Assembly: GCA_009801085.1 (NCBI GenBank)
Contig: VNWV01000058.1
Span: 1 to 48,320 of the forward strand
Length of the DNA: 48,320 nt
Source of the DNA: Lasiodiplodia sp. COLG20
Lineage: Eukaryota > Ascomycota > Dothideomycetes > Botryosphaeriales > Botryosphaeriaceae
Direction: 5' to 3'
In this document: positions 42,378 through 48,320 of the stretch, one piece after another
Numbering within the stretch: the stretch's first letter is position 1
How the letters are laid out: each line of letters starts with the position of its first letter
Notes under the pieces: model-generated
Seen by the model: the letters and a program-made list of their open reading frames with translations, nothing else
Told to the model about the DNA's origin: nothing
The model's database searches: none
Translations under genes and position numbers: made by a program

Positions 42378-43555
42378 GAGGTTCTCAGAATACAGACGTA
42401 CGACAGTACTTTAAGCAGACCGACCACAGCAAAAGAACTCTGATTGAAGGCTAAAGAGGATGGCTACCATGAAAATTCATCGATATCGAACTAAAAAACA
42501 TTTGAAATTATTCCGGCCTCTGTGGTGTGGAGCCTTGTCGTTCCGTATGCAGCCTAGAGTATCCCAACACCTGAAAACGGTGTCCTGATGCGTCTACAGA
42601 GTGGCGAAGTGCTGGTGCTGTACTGCTGGTTTCACGCAAAGGGTTCACTTGACAATATCATGTTTGCGGAAAGAAGCAACGAAAAAGCACTGACGCAGCA
42701 CCCATAGAAAACAACTTCTACATACAGACCCCCGGGCTAGTACATTTGCATCTTGGTGTGATGCGAAATCGACGTGGCCTATCGCATCGCTTGTTCGAAA
42801 GATCAACAACCTCCCTGTTGAGCAATATCTGAAACCGTCTGTCTGTTCACGATATGCCCAGGGATAGGCCCATGTGAAAACCGCTGTGCCACTGTGGGCT
42901 GTGATCGTCTCCTGGCTGTGAAGCGCTCCTCTTAGCATGCTTGTTTTATGTTGCCGCGCCCGTAGCTGGAGCTTGCCGTTACGCCACGTTACGGTCAGCC
43001 GACCCTCCGAGGAATCGCAGGACACCATTAAGACATGCCGTAATGCTGATAAGTTTAATAAAGGATATCGCTTCTTCACAGGCTGAAGAGGAGTCCGTAG
43101 CCCGCTCGTCTGAAACCGGCAGACTAAAGCCCTGTATACAAATAACTAGTGCTAAGAACAGCAGGGATTTAGAACCTAGCGTAATTATGCTCCGCTTTTG
43201 ATTTGGGCCTTCAAAAAACAGACATTCGTGGGTAGTCGAAGCTACTGTCCAGACGTGAACGTCGAGTTAAAAAATCTATAATTACGTCCGGACGGTTGGC
43301 TCAACTACCCAAAACAGGAGCAAAAAACAAATTCACGTTTGCTTTCGGTTGTCAAACCCCCAGGTAGCGTCGGATGGCAGACAAATCCCGGGCCGGACCG
43401 GTACTGGTTTGGGGGCCGATTTCCAGATAAGGTTAATCTCCGGGTCAGCCGCACTCAGCCCACTGCTGAATGCTGTGGGTCACAAGCTGCGAGGGATCCT
43501 TGATTATGGGCTTGGCTTTTTCTTGGATAGGGAGGTTTCCTGCGGCAATAGTTGC
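42378..43555. promoter_or_regulatory. Divergent promoter of the chitinase-LysM pair
   Basis: 1.2 kb between the divergent genes with no credible frame of its own. Two palindromes near the LysM side stand out: GACGTgaACGTC (43252-43263) and CGTCCGGACG (43285-43294), both built on an ACGTC half-site. A common regulator for the pair is plausible but unproven. Confidence 0.45.
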
Positions 43556-46221
43556 ATGCCGTTTGCAGCCGATTCCATCTCTTGTCTTATGTTGAGGACG
43601 CTGCAACAGTTCTCTCGCGCTGCATCGGGGTCACTCTTTTCCTCTGCCATGGCTGATCCCATCCAGCTGTTCCCTCTGGGCACGTTCGACTCTCTATCAT
43701 CGGGCTGTGCGGGAGCTTTGGCTGCATGGCTCTCCTGCCCATACCTCGAAACAGGCGACACTGTTTACGAGGCTTCCTCCGATTTCACCACCGATATTCT
43801 CTCCTCTCTCTGCACCGACAACTGTACACAGGCTATCCATCAGTATCGTCTAGACGTGGAATTTGCTTGTAAAAATGAGACTTATTCAGATTCCGACACA
43901 GGGACCAATCCTTTGACCCTGAAACCCATAGCCTTTGCTGATTACTACTTTAACAACTATTGGCAACGCTGTTTGACTGACAGGTATTGTCTTCCGCTTC
44001 TCCAACCAGCTTTTTTCATCAGCTGATCACCGTAGCAATGGGAACTTTTGCTACATCAAGTTTCTCACAGGCGACGCCGGGTCTAGCGGCAGCCTGACCT
44101 GTGACGAGTGTGAGCTCAAAGTGCTCCAGAAGGAGCTAGAAGATCCTTGGAGATATGAAGAGGATCTCGCATCTACCTATTCCTCCCTTACTTCGAGTTG
44201 TAAGGTCACCGATATGCCAGTCACGAGCCCACCCAGTGTCATCGTTAGCAGGTAAGTGCCGAGATATCATCTCCAATGATCCACTAATATCGTTAAAGCG
44301 CTTCGGCACAGACTACAACTCCCACCTGCACCGGCAAGTCTGTTCCCATCCAGGGTGGTGACACCTGCGACTCGATAGCAGCAGACAACTCAATTTCCAC
44401 GTGGAAACTCTTGGCCAGCAACGGCCTCGATGGTGGCTGCGCCAACTTCCCGAGCAATGGCACGCTCTGCATTGAGTCTTCGTGCGAGACCTATCAAGTT
44501 TCGGCCAATGATACCTGCAGAGGCATTGCTGAAGCGCACAACATCACTCAGACCCAACTGAAGACTTACAACCCGCAGCTGAATACGAAGTGCAGCAACA
44601 TCGACCAGGCTGTTGGGCACTACATCTGCATTGGCAGCCCGTACGGCGAGGTTGGAACTGGAGACACCACTAGTCGGTCTGCTAGCACCACGACCACCCC
44701 AGCTGCCGTGCCGACCGATGCTGCGCTGGGAAGCAACGAACGCTGCTCACGCTGGCATGAAGTTGTTGAAGGAGATTACTGCGCATTTCTGACGATGAAA
44801 TACAAGATCATTCTGTAAGTTTTCGTCATCCATCAAGTAGAAAATTGTCTGACTCGAATCCACAGCTCTGATTTCTACTTCTTAAACCCAGAGGTAAACT
44901 CCGACTGCACTAATCTGGAGCTTGAGAAATCCTACTGCGTGAGTACTTGCACTATCAATGGCTTAGCCATTTGCTAAAGTGAGTCCAAGGTCTCGGCTGT
45001 CGGCGACATATCCACCTATCCTGGCTACACAACGGCAATAGCCACCAATGGCTCCTCAGCCGCCACAATCCCTGCGACTTCTACCGATTCTTACGGCTCT
45101 TGGGTCAACCTCGACGACCTACCCACCGCCACCCAGCCCGTTGTCTCAGGCCCGTCAGACACAGGCTTCCCGCTCGCTAACAAAACACGGCAGGACTGCC
45201 TGACGTATGACGACAACGACCGGGGAGACGTGAGCTGCAACATAATTACCAACGTGTACTTCGTGCAGCAGTTGGCATTCGTGAGTATTACCTCCGTCCG
45301 TTTCAGTTTAGCGGAGCTGAGGGGGTTTTCCGCAGCTGCAATGGAACCCGAGCCTGGATCCATACAACTGCACCCTGCGCAACGAGACCAGGTACTGCGC
45401 GCTTCTGGGCAACGGCTACGCGGACCTGTCGCCGTTCACGCCCGCATACGCCAGCAGGCCTGACAATGCGGCTTCGAATAGCACTGAGGAGTGCTACGAC
45501 TGGTGGGAGACGGCGGATGGTGAGTGCCGCACGTGGATCTCGTCACCTGAGACAGCGGCTGACGTGTAGAAAGGCGACGATTGCCAGTACGTCCTGGATT
45601 CAAGTAGTATTAGTATCAAATACTTTTACCAGTGGAACCCTGCGTAAGTCCGTTTCTGGGCAAAGGTTGGGCGAGGCTGACAATTGGCAGGGTGAAAGAC
45701 GATTGCTCGAACCTTTCGATGTCGATTTCCTACTGCGTCATGTATGTATCTTCACACTCTCCGTGGCTGCTCTATCTAACTTGTGCACAGGGGGTGGAAC
45801 TGGGAGGAGGCTCAAGAGGCGGTCATCACTCTACCCATTGCTTCCCAAACGCTCAACGCCACCACGACGTCGACCATAATCCCGACCACAACTATCACGT
45901 CCAGTACCACGGCAACTCGCACCGGCAAAAACGCTAAGCCGCCTGATGCAACGCCGACTGGAATAACTTGCGAGTGCAACAAGTATGCGGACCGCGAGGA
46001 TGGTGAGTATCCGAATCATGCGAGAGGAAAGCTGTTGTTTGGTGCTGATTCATACAGGGAAATGCTGCAATGGCACGGCTGCCGACAACAATACCACGCT
46101 CGGGGATTCTACAAGTGGAACCCCGGTCTGGGCGACGACTGCTAGTATCTGCAAAGCGGCTATGTCTATTGCGTGTAAGACCCATTGCTCTGCGTATCGG
46201 CAATTACTTACGCTTTTCTAG
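43556..46221 (+). CDS. Multi-LysM chitin-binding protein, last module broken (10 exons)
   Basis: Exons 43556-43983, 44036-44251, 44299-44814, 44866-44938, 44984-45280, 45336-45519, 45574-45643, 45691-45741, 45791-46002 and 46058-46221 close in phase to 736 residues. The N-terminal Cys-containing domain (LFPLGTFDSLSSGCAGAL) is that of LysM proteins found next to subgroup-C chitinases. LysM modules follow: PIQGGDTCDSIAADN; YQVSANDTCRGIAEAHNIT with TYNPQL; HEVVEGDYCAFLTMKY with FLNPEV; and GDDCQYVLDSS with FYQWNPAV. A fifth begins with CECNKYAD, but from about 46106 its core lies in the next frame, and that frame meets a TAG at 46143-46145 before the module ends. Four modules therefore remain intact. 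LysM modules bind chitin oligomers. No strong signal peptide is seen after any ATG (43556, 43589 or 43649), so the first exon may be incomplete. Several acceptors were chosen to keep the module frames. Confidence 0.8.
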
Positions 46222-46841
46222 TAGTATTGCTTCATCTGAGGCTGTGATGTTTCAGGAGAATTAATCTAGTAAACAGCGCGTTTTCTGTAGCTGAGTTACT
46301 CTGTGTAAGGAAAGTGAGGGCGCTAAGGTTAATGTTAATGTATGTATGAGAGGCAAAAACGGGATAGCGCCACAATCTCACTTACGACATTTTCAACATA
46401 ACTTAACCAGCACGTACTCGTGTAAAACGCGTCTCTACTACCTCTTATACGATACTGATGGAATATGAGCTCAATCATCTCCGTTGTTTGTTATTGGATA
46501 AGTTTATTAGCTGAGTCACTCGTTTTGAGACAACATTGGGTTCAGCACCAAGTAGATTGAAACAAGCAATACACTCGATTCATCAATGATTCGACCGATC
46601 AAGCGCTAATTCCATCACGTACTATTAAGAATTCAGTTTTATAGTTATATGCTACCCTCTTTTCGTTGTAAATTTGCGGTACGAATGCGGTCCAAATGCG
46701 TTGCGAAAATGGTGGTAAAGTTTAGGTAGTACCGGTGGTCCGAGCTGTGCATTCGCTTAGGTACCTAAGGACCATCCGTGGTACTTAATGCACTCGTTCG
46801 CCTGCGTCCGGTCTTTGTCGCCAAAGTCTTCATTCCTCACC
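46222..46841. promoter_or_regulatory. Intergenic region with a perfect 14-bp palindrome
   Basis: AT-rich and without a gene. The sequence CTTAGGTACCTAAG (46756-46769) is a perfect palindrome about 70 bp before the preferred start of the next gene, and its half-site TTAGGTA recurs at 46722-46728. An imperfect inverted repeat (AGTACCGGTGGTCC against GGACCATCCGTGGTACT) surrounds it. Confidence 0.5.
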
Positions 46842-48320
46842 ATGCCAAAAATTTCCGAGGATGTCCTTTTTCTAATCGTGAAGCAGCTGCAGCAGCTTCA
46901 CCGTCAGGACCACCCCCGAAACACTCCGTTATGGCATCGGCCAAATCTATCCCAGTACGCGGTAGTCAGCCGGGTCTTCGGCGCTATTATTGAGCGGGAG
47001 ACGTTTCGGTATATCCACGTTTACTCCGAAGCTCTTACAGCACCCTACTTGTCACCCGGCAAGCAAGGCTATCGCCCTGCCCACTCGACCACTCCAGCCC
47101 GCTTTAAGCAGATGATGAATCGCGACCCAGATCGACGTCGTGCAATCCTTAGCCGGATTACCTTTCACTGTAGCTACGAGTTTCCTCTTAATTCCGACGA
47201 GGCACGGTGCGAAGCGGGCAGAGTAGCCAATAACCAGCACTTCTCGCAGTCCGTCTATCAATTCTGGAAGGTGCTGGAGGGGATGAAGAAACCTGGCCAA
47301 AAAGGATTTATCCTAGAGTTCAACTCCTGCTCCGTGGCACCACTGGTGCTCGACAGTGGCGAACACCACCCAGGGAGAATGTCGTACCTTCACTTGGTCG
47401 GTGATACGCTACCACAATTAAGCTGTATCAGCAGCTTCGACTTTCGCAGCGGCCCCCGCATCTGGCCGTCTTCCTTGCTACAGATAGTGGCCTCAATGGG
47501 AAAGCTCACACGTGTGGATTTCCGCCTCGAGGACGAGATTGAGGATCCCGAACAGCGTCAGTTGTATCGTACAGGTAAACATATCTCCATCATCCGCGCC
47601 ACCAAAAGACACTTATCAGATTTTTTCATAGACCTCGGCACATGCATTGGCCAACTTCCAACCTCCTGCCTCGAAGTGGAAATTGTGTTCGTCGACGTAT
47701 CCGACGGCTTCGACGAGCAGCCCGCCGTCACGCCCGGCGCCCCAGACATCCTCTGCATCGCCATCCGTGACCTGTCCACGCGCCTGCGCCGCCTCAGCCT
47801 CGACGTCGCCCGAGTCTCCCCCGCCATCTTCTGGCCAGCAGATGCGGAGCAGCAGCAGCAGCAGCAGCAGCGGCCGTCCTGGCCGCACCTAGAAGTCCTC
47901 GAGCTGGTGCTAGAGCCGGTGGATTCCTACGGTATGCATTGACTCTACAACCCGACCACCCGCCATTCCCAACTCCCTCACACACACACTCCACAAGCAT
48001 ACTAACGTCTCTGTCTCTTGACTAACCACAGGCCGCTTCTACGCCGACCCCACGCCCTCCGAACTCGCGTACAACGCCGCGCACGACACGCCGGCGCGCC
48101 CCATCGAGGCCGTTACGCGCCTCGCCCCGCAGCCCGCGCGCGGCCTGCACCAGCTGCTCGCGGCGGCGGGCCAGGCGGCGTTGCGGGGCGGCGGCATGCC
48201 GCGCCTGCGCGAGCTGCGCGTCGAGCTGCCGGACCGGTGCGGGCTCGCGGTTGAGCTGTACTTTGGCAGGGACTGGAAGGGCGAGGGCGATGCCCGGCTC
48301 GAGTGGACGAGTCGCCCGCC
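46842..48320 (+). CDS. F-box-like protein, partial at the window end
   Basis: The ATG at 46842 has a good context (CTCACCATGCC) and begins MPKISEDVLFLIVKQLQQL, a plausible degenerate F-box helix; an upstream in-frame ATG at 46788 would add 18 residues. Exon 1 ends at 47931 (TACG|GTATGC) and exon 2 starts at 48032, keeping phase (G then GRFYADPT) and running open to the window edge. The middle has Leu-rich strands (MSYLHLVGDTLPQLSCISSF, KLTRVDFRLED) like the repeat region of fungal F-box proteins, which recruit targets to SCF ubiquitin ligases. A (CAG)7 tract at 47850-47870 encodes a polyQ run. The family call is tentative because the F-box is weak. Confidence 0.6.

Overview
The window reads as nuclear DNA of a filamentous ascomycete (Pezizomycotina). 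The evidence is short spliceosomal introns (about 45-80 nt, GTRNGT...AG), a HET-domain gene, a STAND-type NTPase with a repeat tail, a killer-toxin-like GH18 chitinase beside a LysM protein, a fungal CHO2 gene, and one AT-rich block. The species cannot be named from this sequence. No tRNA, rRNA, CRISPR array or intact transposon was found.

Layout. 1-204 is a 102-bp tandem duplication. 1403-2839 (+) is a HET-domain protein without an ATG. 3078-4816 (-) and 5897-7160 (+) are divergent genes for an FMN-dependent L-2-hydroxyacid oxidase/dehydrogenase and an NAD-dependent D-2-hydroxyacid dehydrogenase; their 1.1-kb shared promoter carries four copies of one 8-9 bp motif. 8720-9706 (+) is a single-pass membrane protein with a polyQ tail. 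10700-17399 (-) is a very large STAND NTPase/TPR protein with extreme codon bias. 19563-22079 (-) is a conserved fungal protein with a possible HicA-like C-terminus. 23704-26106 (+) is a disordered protein with YGRPGS repeats. 26561-27748 (-) is a protein kinase. 28051-29734 (-) is a seven-TM Frizzled-like receptor. 31484-34776 (+) is CHO2 (phosphatidylethanolamine methyltransferase).

The right end looks accessory. 35532-36116 (-) is a second single-pass membrane protein sharing tail motifs with the one at 8720. An AT-rich, RIP-like stretch (36240-36586) follows. Then come a killer-toxin-like chitinase (36587-42377, -) and a divergent LysM protein (43556-46221, +), a pairing known from other fungi. 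The chitinase contains a duplicated 72-nt cassette exon with its intron. The last LysM module of its partner is broken by a frameshift and a stop. An F-box-like gene with a CAG tract (46842 to the window end) runs off the edge.

Most multi-exon models were checked by hand: exon phases close without a remainder for the FMN enzyme (8 exons), D-2-hydroxyacid dehydrogenase (4), STAND protein (3), kinase (2), receptor (4), CHO2 (3), chitinase (7) and LysM protein (10). Family names come from motif recognition, not database searches.
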